NCBI GenBank assembly: GCA_947496695.1
Contig: CANMEI010000001.1
Span: forward strand, 496,001 to 560,000
Direction of reading: 5' to 3'
Origin: an uncultured Cellulophaga sp.
Lineage (GTDB): Bacteria > Bacteroidota > Bacteroidia > Flavobacteriales > Flavobacteriaceae
DNA: 64,000 bases
This document shows positions 54,888-63,614 of this stretch, piece by piece. A model generated the notes under the pieces. That model was not told the DNA's origin. It did no database searches and saw nothing but the letters and a program-made list of their open reading frames with translations. A program made the translations under genes and the position numbers. Each line of letters opens with the position of its first letter. Within the stretch, counting starts at the first letter, position 1.

Positions 54888-56460
54888 AGTAATCCGCATT
54901 GGAACACGTGATAGCGAATTAGCGCTATGGCAAGCAAAAACAGTACAAAAACAATTACACGAACAAGGATACCAATCGGTATTAGTTCCTGTAAAATCAT
55001 TAGGTGATTTACAATTAGATAAGCCTTTACACGAGTTAGGTATTACAGGTGTTTTTACTAAAACACTTGATATTGCTATGCTGAAAGGAGAAATTGACAT
55101 AGCTGTTCATTCAATGAAAGATGTACCAACAGTTTTACCAAAAGGAATTGTGCAAGCTGCAGTTCTCAAGCGAGGGAATTATATGGATATTCTGGCTTTT
55201 AAAGACAATGAAGAGTTTTTAGGTCAGAAAGAAGGAACAATTGCAACGGGTAGTTTACGTAGAAAGGCGCAATGGTTAAATAGATATCCTACTCATACAG
55301 TGGTAGACTTACGTGGTAACGTACAAACTCGTGCTGAAAAACTTGAAAATAACGAAAGTTGGAACGGAGCAATTTTTGCCGCTGCAGGTATGGAGCGTGT
55401 TGGCTTAGAGTTTGAAAATACAATTGGTTTAACTTGGATGGTTCCTGCTCCTGCTCAAGGTGCAGTAGTTATTGTAGCTTTAGAAGATGATGAGTTTTGT
55501 AAGTCTGCATGTGCTGAGTTAAATGATAAAGAAACAGATATTTGTACAAGTGTTGAAAGAGAATTTTTAAATACACTTGAAGGTGGTTGTACTGCTCCAA
55601 TAGGAGCTTTAGCAAATATAAAAGATAATAATATTAGCTTAAAAGGTGTTCTATTAAGTGTTGATGGTAAAAAGAAAATTGAAGTTGAATTTACTTCTAA
55701 ACTAGGAAAGCACGAAAATTTAGCACAAGCATGTGCTGAGCGTATTTTTAGTCGTGGTGGCAAACTTTTAATGAGTGAAATCGCAGGGCTACAAAAAATA
55801 CCGAACGTTTTTTCTACAAAAAAATTAACTCCTGAACAAACAGACCTTTTTAATAAAAGTATAATTCCTGCTTCGGAAGATTTTTTACAAATTAGCTTAA
55901 ATCGTATTCCTAGATTAAAACTAAAAAATGAAATCGAAAATGTAATCATTACAAGTCAAAATGCTGTTGAAGCTATTATAGCAAGTTTGAGTCCGGATGA
56001 ATTACAATTTAAAAATATCTATTGTGTTGGACGTAAAACCAAGCGTTTAGTTGAAAAAAGAATTGGAAAAGTTACACATACTGAAAATAATGCTCAAAAA
56101 TTAGCAGCATATCTTGTCGAATTCATGCAAGGTACTGAAGCGACATATTTTTGTAGTAACATTCGTTTAGATGAGCTACCAAATATATTATCAGAAAATA
56201 ATATTACATTAAACGAAATAGTAGCTTATACAACTAAACAATCTCCAATTACAATTGAAGAAACGGTTAAAGGTGTATTATTCTATAGTCCTTCAACAGT
56301 AGAAAGCTTTTTACTTAAAAACAATGACACATCACTTGTCGCTTATTGCATAGGAGAAACAACTGCTATAGAAGCTAAAAAATATTTTGAGAATGTAAAG
56401 GTTGCAAAAATACCTACACTAGAGTCTGTCATTGACTTAGTCAATAAAGACTACGAATAA
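54880..56460 (+). CDS. hemC-hemD: Hydroxymethylbilane synthase fused to uroporphyrinogen-III synthase
   Basis: 526 residues. The N-terminal part (about 1-305) is HemC: RIGTRDSELALWQA, VHSMKDVPT near residue 75, GSLRRKAQWL near 126 and the dipyrromethane-cofactor Cys in GGCTAPIG near 236. The C-terminal part (about 325-526) matches HemD: NVIITSQNAVEAII, YCVGRKTKRL and VLFYSPSTVESFLL, with the weak conservation usual for HemD. The fusion makes uroporphyrinogen III from porphobilinogen in one protein, limiting loss of the unstable intermediate. The start codon overlaps the hemA end by 8 nt. Confidence 0.93.
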   Translation: MSKVIRIGTRDSELALWQAKTVQKQLHEQGYQSVLVPVKSLGDLQLDKPLHELGITGVFTKTLDIAMLKGEIDIAVHSMKDVPTVLPKGIVQAAVLKRGNYMDILAFKDNEEFLGQKEGTIATGSLRRKAQWLNRYPTHTVVDLRGNVQTRAEKLENNESWNGAIFAAAGMERVGLEFENTIGLTWMVPAPAQGAVVIVALEDDEFCKSACAELNDKETDICTSVEREFLNTLEGGCTAPIGALANIKDNNISLKGVLLSVDGKKKIEVEFTSKLGKHENLAQACAERIFSRGGKLLMSEIAGLQKIPNVFSTKKLTPEQTDLFNKSIIPASEDFLQISLNRIPRLKLKNEIENVIITSQNAVEAIIASLSPDELQFKNIYCVGRKTKRLVEKRIGKVTHTENNAQKLAAYLVEFMQGTEATYFCSNIRLDELPNILSENNITLNEIVAYTTKQSPITIEETVKGVLFYSPSTVESFLLKNNDTSLVAYCIGETTAIEAKKYFENVKVAKIPTLESVIDLVNKDYE

Positions 56461-56476
56461 AAACAGAACTATTAAA

Positions 56477-58225
56477 ATGTGGAATAAAATTAGATTATCA
56501 AACATTGCTGTTCTATTCTTAGACCTTGGTTTGATAATTTTTTTAATATACGATTTTGGTTTTAAGGACTATCAAGATTTAAGACAGTATAAACTAATCG
56601 TACTGCCTGCATTGGTTTTGGCTTTAATTGCTTTTAACCTTATAAAGTATCGATATTTTAAAAGACAACATATATCAAGTATAAGTCCCAAAGTAAACTT
56701 ATATTACCTTATAATATTAGTTATAGTAGAAATTATAACTATAATTAGTGATTTTGAAAATTCGCTTTTTCATACATTTTTTAATCTTAGATATATCATT
56801 GAATACGGATTATTAATCTATTTTTTTATTCGGATATCTTTTTTAGTAAGGAAAATATATGCCCTATATTTCAATCCTGCAATACTATTTATTGGCAGTT
56901 TTGCTATTATAGCAATAGGTGGAACACTATTATTAATGCTTCCTGCATCAACAACTAACGGAATCACTTTTATTGATGCTTTGTTTACAGCTACAAGTGC
57001 AACATCAGTTACAGGACTAATTGTAGTAGACACCGCCAAAGATTTTACACCATTTGGACAAACAATAATTATGGTATTATTCCAACTAGGTGGCTTAGGT
57101 ATGTTAACCTTTACTTCATTTTTTGCTTATTTTTTTAAATCAGGGTCTTCATTTAGAGAAAGTCTTTATATGAAAGATATTATGGGTAGTAATGACGAAC
57201 TAGGTAGCATTATGAAAAAAGTAATGCAGGTTGTTGTTTTCTCACTGATAATTGAGGCAATTGGAGCCATACTTATTTATACTTCTTTGCCTTTTACTGA
57301 TAAAATAGCAAAACAAAGCTTTTTCTCAATTTTCCATGCCATTTCAGCATATTGTAATGCTGGTTTTTCATTAGAATCTGAGGGTTTATATGATATAAAT
57401 TTTAGATTTAACTATTATTTTCAATGGATTGTAATGGGGTTAATTATTTTCGGAGGATTAGGTTATCATATTGCATACAATGTTGTACAATATTTAAAAC
57501 GATACGTTATAAATTTATTCAGAACCAAGAATAAAATATTTTTATCGCGTGTAATATTATTAAATACTAAAATAGTACTTTATACTACACTGCTTTTAAT
57601 TGTTACAGGAACCTGTTTCTTCTTAGTATCTGAACAACAAACAAATTTAATAGAGCACACCACTTGGTTTGGAAAATTTACAACTGCTTTATTTTCTTCA
57701 GTAACAGCAAGAACAGCCGGGTTTAACACTGTTGATTTTGCTAATTTTAGTATTCCAGGAATTTTAGTGATGATTTTACTAATGTGGATTGGAGCTTCCC
57801 CAGCTTCAACGGGAGGTGGTATTAAAACAACAACATTTGCAATCGCTACTTTAAATATCATATTTGTAGCTAAAGATCAACCTTATATTGAAATAGGCAC
57901 AAGAAGAATTGCTCCACAATCTGTACGTAGAGCTTTTGCGATTATAGCAATTTCGTTAATTTGTATTGGTTCTGGAATATTATTATTACTAATTTTTAAT
58001 CCTGAATTTAATTTGATTCAAATCTCTTTTGAAGCATTCTCCGCATTTAGTACAGTTGGTGTTTCAATGGGTATTACATCATTTCTATCAAACAATAGTA
58101 AAGTAGTAGTTATAGTACTTATGTTTTTAGGTAGAATTGGGCTATTAAACTTATTAATCGGATTGCTTAAAAGTGTAAATCAAGAAGACTACAGCTATCC
58201 TGAGGAAAATATATTAATAAATTAA
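56477..58225 (+). CDS. trkH: TrkH/KtrB-family potassium uptake protein
   Basis: 582-residue K+ translocating membrane subunit. The four selectivity-loop words are in order: SVTGLIVV near residue 177, NAGFS near 295, TAGFN near 413 and TVGVSMG near 526, between repeated M1-P-M2 units. GASPASTGGGIKTTTFA near 435 is family-typical. It lies 16 nt after hemCD and 15 nt before its regulatory partner trkA, inside the hem operon. Confidence 0.93.
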   Translation: MWNKIRLSNIAVLFLDLGLIIFLIYDFGFKDYQDLRQYKLIVLPALVLALIAFNLIKYRYFKRQHISSISPKVNLYYLIILVIVEIITIISDFENSLFHTFFNLRYIIEYGLLIYFFIRISFLVRKIYALYFNPAILFIGSFAIIAIGGTLLLMLPASTTNGITFIDALFTATSATSVTGLIVVDTAKDFTPFGQTIIMVLFQLGGLGMLTFTSFFAYFFKSGSSFRESLYMKDIMGSNDELGSIMKKVMQVVVFSLIIEAIGAILIYTSLPFTDKIAKQSFFSIFHAISAYCNAGFSLESEGLYDINFRFNYYFQWIVMGLIIFGGLGYHIAYNVVQYLKRYVINLFRTKNKIFLSRVILLNTKIVLYTTLLLIVTGTCFFLVSEQQTNLIEHTTWFGKFTTALFSSVTARTAGFNTVDFANFSIPGILVMILLMWIGASPASTGGGIKTTTFAIATLNIIFVAKDQPYIEIGTRRIAPQSVRRAFAIIAISLICIGSGILLLLIFNPEFNLIQISFEAFSAFSTVGVSMGITSFLSNNSKVVVIVLMFLGRIGLLNLLIGLLKSVNQEDYSYPEENILIN

Positions 58226-58240
58226 ACCAGAATTACTAGT

Positions 58241-58921
58241 ATGAAAATAATAATTATCGGACTTGGAAATTTTGGAATGTCTGCAGCTATAAACCTCTCA
58301 AATACCAATAATGAAGTAATTGCTGTTGACATTGATCCAGAAAGAATAGAACTTATTAAAGATCAAGTTGCACATGCAGTTTCTTTTGATGCAAAAAAAG
58401 AAGCTGCCTATAATTCATTACCACTAAAAAATACAGATCTAGTAGTTGTAGCACTAGGTGACAAAAACGGCGCAGCAATTATAAGTGTTGCTATAATTAA
58501 AAAATTAACTGAAGCAAAAGTCATTGCGAGGTCATCATCCCCAATTGAAGATACTATTTTAGAAGCCATGGGTGTTGATGAAATTATTCATCCTGAAAAT
58601 GAATATGCCGAAAAATTTACAAAGACCGTAAATTTAGGTGGTAGTATTGATAATTTTGAACTTGATGATGATCATTTGGTTTCTGAAATTGAAACTCCTG
58701 AAAATTGTATTGGAAAAAAAATAAAGGAATTAAATTTCAGACAAGAATTCGATATCAACATTATAACAATAATACGGTATCATAAGAAGAAAAACATTCT
58801 TGGCCATGTATACAAAACAAAGCAAGTACTAGGAACACCTGGCCCTGATACAGTTTTAGAAAAAAAAGATGTTTTGGTGGTTTTTGGTAAAGACAAAAAC
58901 ATTAAACGTTTATTGAGTTAA
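58241..58921 (+). CDS. trkA: TrkA/KtrA-type K+ channel regulatory subunit
   Basis: 226 residues: an RCK_N (TrkA-N) Rossmann domain with IIIGLGNFGMSAAINLS near residue 3 and the acidic VDID at the end of beta-2 that binds NAD(H), and a C-terminal RCK_C domain (about 140-226). It is one copy of the unit, as in KtrA, and pairs with the upstream trkH. The gap to hemE is 56 nt with only a weak hairpin (AAACC/GGTTT). Confidence 0.92.
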   Translation: MKIIIIGLGNFGMSAAINLSNTNNEVIAVDIDPERIELIKDQVAHAVSFDAKKEAAYNSLPLKNTDLVVVALGDKNGAAIISVAIIKKLTEAKVIARSSSPIEDTILEAMGVDEIIHPENEYAEKFTKTVNLGGSIDNFELDDDHLVSEIETPENCIGKKIKELNFRQEFDINIITIIRYHKKKNILGHVYKTKQVLGTPGPDTVLEKKDVLVVFGKDKNIKRLLS

Positions 58922-58977
58922 AAATAAACCAATCGGTTTCAAAAATTAAGTAAAATATTAAAAAAATAGCTTACAAA

Positions 58978-60003
58978 ATGATAAAAAACGATTTATTCTT
59001 AAGAGCACTAAAAGGAGAAATTGTTGAGCGTCCACCAGTTTGGATGATGAGACAAGCAGGTAGATATTTACCTGAATTTATGGAAATTAAAAAAGAGTAT
59101 GACTTTTTTACGCGTTGCCAAACTCCAGAATTAGCATCTGAAATTACCGTACAACCAATTCGAAGATATGGAATGGATGCTGCAATTTTATTTTCAGATA
59201 TACTAGTGATTCCTCAAGCTATGAATATTGAGGTACAAATGAAACCAGATTTTGGTCCATACCTACCAAACCCAATTCGCACACAAAAAGATGTAGAAAA
59301 TGTAATTGTACCCGATGTAGATGTTGCTTTAGATTATGTTATGCAAGCAATTAAAGCAACTAAAGAGAAATTGAATGACGATATACCATTAATTGGTTTT
59401 GCGGGCTCTCCATGGACTATATTATGTTATTGTGTACAAGGGCAAGGAAGTAAAACATTTGACAAAGCAAAAGAGCTTTGTTTTACACAACCAGTTGTCG
59501 CACACCAATTATTACAAAAAATTACAGATACTACTATAGCATATTTAAAAGCCAAAGTGAAGGCAGGTGTAAATGCTGTTCAAGTTTTTGATTCATGGGG
59601 TGGCATGTTATCGCCTAAAGATTATACTGAGTTTTCATGGAATTATATACAGCAAATTATTGATGCTTTAAAAGATGAAACACCTGTTATTGTTTTTGGG
59701 AAAGGATGTTGGTTTGCTTTAGGAGATATGGCAAAATCTGGAGCAGCAGCTTTAGGTGTTGATTGGACTTGTTCTGCACGTAATGCTCGTTATTTAACAG
59801 GAGGAAACATTACGCTACAAGGTAATTTTGATCCTGCACGTTTATTATCACCACCAAGTGACATTAAGAAAATGGTAACAAAAATGATTAATGAATTTGG
59901 TAAAGACAAATATGTTGTCAACTTAGGTCACGGTATTTTACCTAATATCCCTATTGAAAATGCAAAAGCATTTGTTGATGCTGTTAAGGAGTACAGATCT
60001 TAA
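58978..60003 (+). CDS. hemE: Uroporphyrinogen decarboxylase
   Basis: Removes four carboxylates from uroporphyrinogen III to give coproporphyrinogen III. The 341-residue product has the signature [17 protein letters not shown] near residue 18, the second signature GFAGSPWTI near 139, and the catalytic Asp in [10 protein letters not shown] near 77. Length is standard. The gene is inside the hem run between trkA and an EI24 protein. Confidence 0.96.
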   Translation: MIKNDLFLRALKGEIVERPPVWMMRQAGRYLPEFMEIKKEYDFFTRCQTPELASEITVQPIRRYGMDAAILFSDILVIPQAMNIEVQMKPDFGPYLPNPIRTQKDVENVIVPDVDVALDYVMQAIKATKEKLNDDIPLIGFAGSPWTILCYCVQGQGSKTFDKAKELCFTQPVVAHQLLQKITDTTIAYLKAKVKAGVNAVQVFDSWGGMLSPKDYTEFSWNYIQQIIDALKDETPVIVFGKGCWFALGDMAKSGAAALGVDWTCSARNARYLTGGNITLQGNFDPARLLSPPSDIKKMVTKMINEFGKDKYVVNLGHGILPNIPIENAKAFVDAVKEYRS

Positions 60004-60028
60004 ATAAAAACCTACAAAACAATAGATT

Positions 60029-60793
60029 ATGTTTAAAAATATACTAATTGGAATAAAATCTTATTCAGGTAGTTTGAAATTAATCTCAAAATTAAAACTA
60101 TGGAAATATTTTTTTATACCAGTTGTTATAAGCATAGTCACAGCAGTAATTATTAGCCTTTGTGCTTATGGACTTTCTGAACCCATAGGAAATTTTATAT
60201 CCAAATTATGGGTTTGGGAATTAGGTAAAGAGACATTTACAAGCTTTTCAACAATAATAGGAGCTTTTTTGGTTTTAATTATTGGCTTAATATTATATAA
60301 ACATATCATATTAGCTTTTTCTGCACCTTTTATGAGTCCTGTCTCCGAGAAAATAGAAAAGCATTTGTTGGGTGAAGAAATTCATACACATACCAATTCT
60401 ACTTTTTCAGAACAATTATGGAGAGGTATAAGAATCAACATTCGTAATCTTGGAAAAGAGTTATTATATACTATTCCATTATTATTTTTAAAGTTTATTC
60501 CTGTAGTAAATATATTTTCAACAATAGCAGTCTTTTTAGTTCAGGCCTATTATGCAGGTTTTGGAAGTATGGATTATACTTTAGAACGTCATTTAAATTA
60601 TGAAAAAAGCATTCAATTCGTAAAAAAAAATAAAGGAATAGCTATTGGAAACGGGATAGTATTTATGCTTTTTCTATTAATACCAGTAATTGGAATATTA
60701 ATTGTACTTCCATTATCAGTAACGGCTGCTTCAAAAAAAACAATTGGTATATTAAATAACAATATTGATGTTAATTCACTAAATATTAAATAG
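60029..60793 (+). CDS. EI24 domain membrane protein (CysZ-like)
   Basis: 254 residues with about four long hydrophobic segments (25-50, 75-98, 145-170, 200-228). The family match is to EI24/CysZ; CysZ in E. coli is a sulfate importer, but no cysteine genes are here, so sulfate transport is not implied. Function within the hem operon is unknown. The gap to the next gene is 30 nt. Confidence 0.78.
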   Translation: MFKNILIGIKSYSGSLKLISKLKLWKYFFIPVVISIVTAVIISLCAYGLSEPIGNFISKLWVWELGKETFTSFSTIIGAFLVLIIGLILYKHIILAFSAPFMSPVSEKIEKHLLGEEIHTHTNSTFSEQLWRGIRINIRNLGKELLYTIPLLFLKFIPVVNIFSTIAVFLVQAYYAGFGSMDYTLERHLNYEKSIQFVKKNKGIAIGNGIVFMLFLLIPVIGILIVLPLSVTAASKKTIGILNNNIDVNSLNIK

Positions 60794-60823
60794 TTTAAAG
60801 TAATTATTTAAAATTAAAGTTTA

Positions 60824-61363
60824 ATGATTTTTAATGATGAAATATTTACAATTGAAGCGATTACCACTAAAGATAGCTGGCGATTATGTGATTTTATCGT
60901 TACAAATTCAGATCGACTAAAAAGATATTTTCCTAAAACTCTTCAGCAAAATTTAAACCCTACATTATCTGAAATATTTGTTGAACTCAAGGTTAAAAAG
61001 TTTATAAATAAAAATGAATTTTTATTTACTGTAAAAGAAAAATCTAATAGAAGTATTATTGGTTTATGTTATGTAAAAGAAATCAACTGGGATTTAAAAA
61101 TAGCAGAATTGGCATACTGTATTGATTATCAATTTGACGGAAAAGGATTTACAACAAAAACCGTTAGATATATTTCAAAATATTGTAATGAAAAATTAGA
61201 TCTAAAAACATTACAAATTATTGTACATAAAACCAATTCAGGAAGTGTTAAAGTAGCAGAAAAATGCAATTACAAATGGATAAAAACATTACCAAAAGAA
61301 CATACTCCACCAAATGAAGCTCCATTAGATATGGAATTATATGAATTATATTATGAAAGATAA
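60824..61363 (+). CDS. GNAT family acetyltransferase (RimJ/RimL type)
   Basis: 179 residues. GNAT features: ELAYCIDYQFDGKGFTTKTV near residue 89 (acetyl-CoA loop, here FDGKGFTT) and VHKTNSGSVKVAEKCNYKWI near 135, typical of RimJ/RimL enzymes that acetylate protein N-termini or small amines. Its 3' end overlaps hemF by 11 nt (23 nt if the first ATG is used), so they are co-translated. The substrate is unknown. Confidence 0.85.
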   Translation: MIFNDEIFTIEAITTKDSWRLCDFIVTNSDRLKRYFPKTLQQNLNPTLSEIFVELKVKKFINKNEFLFTVKEKSNRSIIGLCYVKEINWDLKIAELAYCIDYQFDGKGFTTKTVRYISKYCNEKLDLKTLQIIVHKTNSGSVKVAEKCNYKWIKTLPKEHTPPNEAPLDMELYELYYER

Positions 61364-62255
61364 ATTTTACGCATACATTCAACAATTACAAGATACAATT
61401 ACTTCTAAACTTGAAGAAGTTGATGGGACAGCTAAATTTCAAGAAGATATTTGGAAACGACCAGAAGGTGGTGGCGGTAGAACCCGTGTAATAGAAAATG
61501 GTGCAGTTTTTGAGAAAGGTGGTGTAAATATCTCAGGCGTTCATGGGGCATTACCCGAAAGTATGCAAAAGTATTTTGGCGTAAAAGATGCTGATTTTTT
61601 CGCTTGTGGATTAAGCTTAGTACTTCATCCTAAAAACCCTATGATACCAACAGTACATGCTAATTGGCGATATTTCGAAATGTATGATAAAGATGGTAAC
61701 ATAGTTGATCAATGGTTTGGTGGTGGCCAAGATTTAACTCCATATTATTTATTTGATGAAGATGCTACTCACTTTCACTCAATTTGTAAAAAGGCATGTG
61801 ACGCACATCATCCTGAATTTCATTCTACTTATAAGAAAAAATGCGATGACTATTTTTGGAATGCACACCGCAATGAAGCTAGGGGCTTAGGTGGGCTATT
61901 TTTTGATTATTGTAAAGCTACTGATGAAATGCAAATGGAAGATTGGTATAATTTTGTTACTGAAGTAGGAAATAGCTTTTTAGAAGCTTACGTGCCTATA
62001 GTTAATTTGCGAAAACAATTAAGTTACACAGCAGAACAACGTAAATGGCAAGAAATTCGTCGAGGTCGTTATGTAGAGTTCAATTTAGTTCACGATAAAG
62101 GCACTTTATTTGGTTTAAAAACTAATGGCCGAATTGAAAGTATATTAATGAGTTTACCACCACATGTACAATGGGTGTATGATCATCATCCTGAAAAAGG
62201 CTCTGAAGAAGAAAAATTGATTTCAGTTTTACAACAACCAAAAAATTGGGTTTAA
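61353..62255 (+). CDS. hemF: Oxygen-dependent coproporphyrinogen III oxidase
   Basis: Decarboxylates coproporphyrinogen III to protoporphyrinogen IX using O2. The 300-residue product carries RPEGGGGRTRV near residue 30, VHANWRYFEMYD near 99 and the signature GGGQDLTPYYLF near 120, with EIRRGRYVEFNLVHDKGT near 225. I prefer ATG 61353 (MKDKFYAYIQQ); ATG 61341 adds MNYI and is possible. Use of HemF rather than HemN fits an aerobic organism. The rluA gene follows at once. Confidence 0.95.
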   Translation: MKDKFYAYIQQLQDTITSKLEEVDGTAKFQEDIWKRPEGGGGRTRVIENGAVFEKGGVNISGVHGALPESMQKYFGVKDADFFACGLSLVLHPKNPMIPTVHANWRYFEMYDKDGNIVDQWFGGGQDLTPYYLFDEDATHFHSICKKACDAHHPEFHSTYKKKCDDYFWNAHRNEARGLGGLFFDYCKATDEMQMEDWYNFVTEVGNSFLEAYVPIVNLRKQLSYTAEQRKWQEIRRGRYVEFNLVHDKGTLFGLKTNGRIESILMSLPPHVQWVYDHHPEKGSEEEKLISVLQQPKNWV

Positions 62256-62262
62256 AAAAACA

Positions 62263-62367
62263 ATTATCGTATTAAAAGAAACACATATTGTACCTCTTCA
62301 AAATATACCGATCAGATTATCTGACTATGCACGAAGTATATTTATAACAGTTCCAAGTAGAGCTGGT
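62263..62367 (+). other. Probable N-terminal part of the RluA-type gene without a standard start codon
   Basis: The frame of the gene at 62368 stays open back to a stop at 62218-62220. Its translation here (ETHIVPLQNIPIRLSDYARS, then IFITVPSRAG) is the front of an S4 RNA-binding domain, which ATG 62368 would cut in half. No in-frame ATG, GTG or TTG occurs in 62221-62367. ATT at 62263 (or ATC 62266) is the likeliest initiation site by alignment with family N-termini. Confidence 0.5.
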
Positions 62368-63126
62368 ATGAAAAAAGCTATTCAGAAAAAATATGTAAAG
62401 GTTAATGATACTATTGCCCAAACAGCAACATTACTTTATGGAGGAGAAACAATATCTCTATATGGTTTAGAACACTCTAAACCTATTTTTCAAAAAAAAA
62501 TAGATGTACTGTTTGAAGATGATTATTTGGCAATAGTTTATAAACCTGCTGGTATTTTGGTAAGTGGTAATAAATTTCAGACAATAGAAAATGCCTTACC
62601 GTATAATTTAAAACAAGGTACCCAAAAAGATAGTTTAATTCAACCATTGCCAGTTCACAGGTTAGATTACCCAACTACAGGTTTATTATTAATAGGAAAA
62701 ACTGCAAAAACCGTAATTTTATTAAAAAAAATATTTGAAGAAAAAGTAATTGATAAAACATATATAGCAATTACTTATGGTAAAATGTTGCCTGACGGAA
62801 TTATTAATAAACCTGTTGATGACAAAACTTCAATTTCAGAGTACAAAGTACTTGAAACATTAAAATCTGATCGGTATAATTTTTTAAATTTAGTAGAATT
62901 ACATCCTAAAACGGGAAGAAGACATCAATTACGTAAACATCTAGCAAGTATTGGAACTCCAATTTTTGGTGATTTACAATACGGAATAGAAGGGTTAATA
63001 TCAAAAGGTAATGGTTTGTATTTACATGCAAATAATTTAAAATTTACACATCCTATTACTGGAAAAAAAATAAATATTACAGCATCGCTCCCTAAAAAAT
63101 TTAAACGCTTATTTAGCACATTCTAA
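62368..63126 (+). CDS. RluA family pseudouridine synthase
   Basis: 252 residues from the first ATG. The catalytic motif VHRLDYPTTG (HRLD with the nucleophilic Asp) is near residue 92, and LHPKTGRRHQLRKHLASIG near 174 is the second family box. It isomerises uridine in rRNA or tRNA; the exact site is unknown. The S4 domain is incomplete from this ATG (only KKAIQKKYVKVNDTIAQT onward), so the true start is probably upstream (see 62263-62367). It sits 1 nt before the SEC-C gene in the hem run. Confidence 0.85.
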   Translation: MKKAIQKKYVKVNDTIAQTATLLYGGETISLYGLEHSKPIFQKKIDVLFEDDYLAIVYKPAGILVSGNKFQTIENALPYNLKQGTQKDSLIQPLPVHRLDYPTTGLLLIGKTAKTVILLKKIFEEKVIDKTYIAITYGKMLPDGIINKPVDDKTSISEYKVLETLKSDRYNFLNLVELHPKTGRRHQLRKHLASIGTPIFGDLQYGIEGLISKGNGLYLHANNLKFTHPITGKKINITASLPKKFKRLFSTF

Positions 63127-63127
63127 A

Positions 63128-63521
63128 ATGGAGAATATCTCATGCCCTTGCGGTTCTAATATAAAATATATCAATTGTTGTGAAATAGCACATAAAGACA
63201 TTAAAAAGGTAAAAACTGCCGAACAATTAATGCGTTCAAGGTATGTTGCTTTTACAATGGCAAATGTTGGTTATTTGATGAGTAGTCATCATTCATCCAC
63301 ACGACCTAGTAAAAAAAAAATCGATTGAAAAATGGGCAAAATCAGTTAATTGGATTCGGTTAGAAGTTTTAGAAACTAAACATGGAAATGAGGATGATAA
63401 TAAAGGAACTGTTACTTTTAATGCATTTTATTTTGAAAACGGAAAGGTAGAAGTTATTCATGAAAATTCTGCTTTTATAAAAGAAAATGGAAATTGGATG
63501 TATTTAGGTTTGGCTCAATAA
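63128..63521 (+). pseudogene. SEC-C motif (YchJ-type) protein with frameshift in an A run
   Basis: The first frame gives MENISCPCGSNIKYINCC (SEC-C zinc motif CxCxSxxxxxxCC) and AEQLMRSRYVAFTMANVGYL, the YchJ/UPF0225 pattern, then ends at a TGA just after ten As at 63311-63320. Removing one A restores the family continuation SIEKWAKSVNWIRLEVLE to GNWMYLGLAQ and a stop at 63519-63521, about 130 residues in all. So this is a one-base insertion in a homopolymer: a base-call error, a real broken gene or slippage. Function of the family is unknown. Confidence 0.75.
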
Positions 63522-63571
63522 AAATTAAAATACAAAAACAGCTATTCGCATAAATTATACAAAGCTTATTT

Positions 63572-63579
63572 TATCTTTG
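63572..63579 (+). promoter_or_regulatory. -7 promoter box of hemB
   Basis: TATCTTTG matches TAnnTTTG, 35 nt ahead of ATG 63615. hemB may therefore have its own promoter in addition to read-through from the hem run. Confidence 0.55.
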
Positions 63580-63614
63580 TTATACAAAAGTAAATTTCAT
63601 AAAATTATATACAT

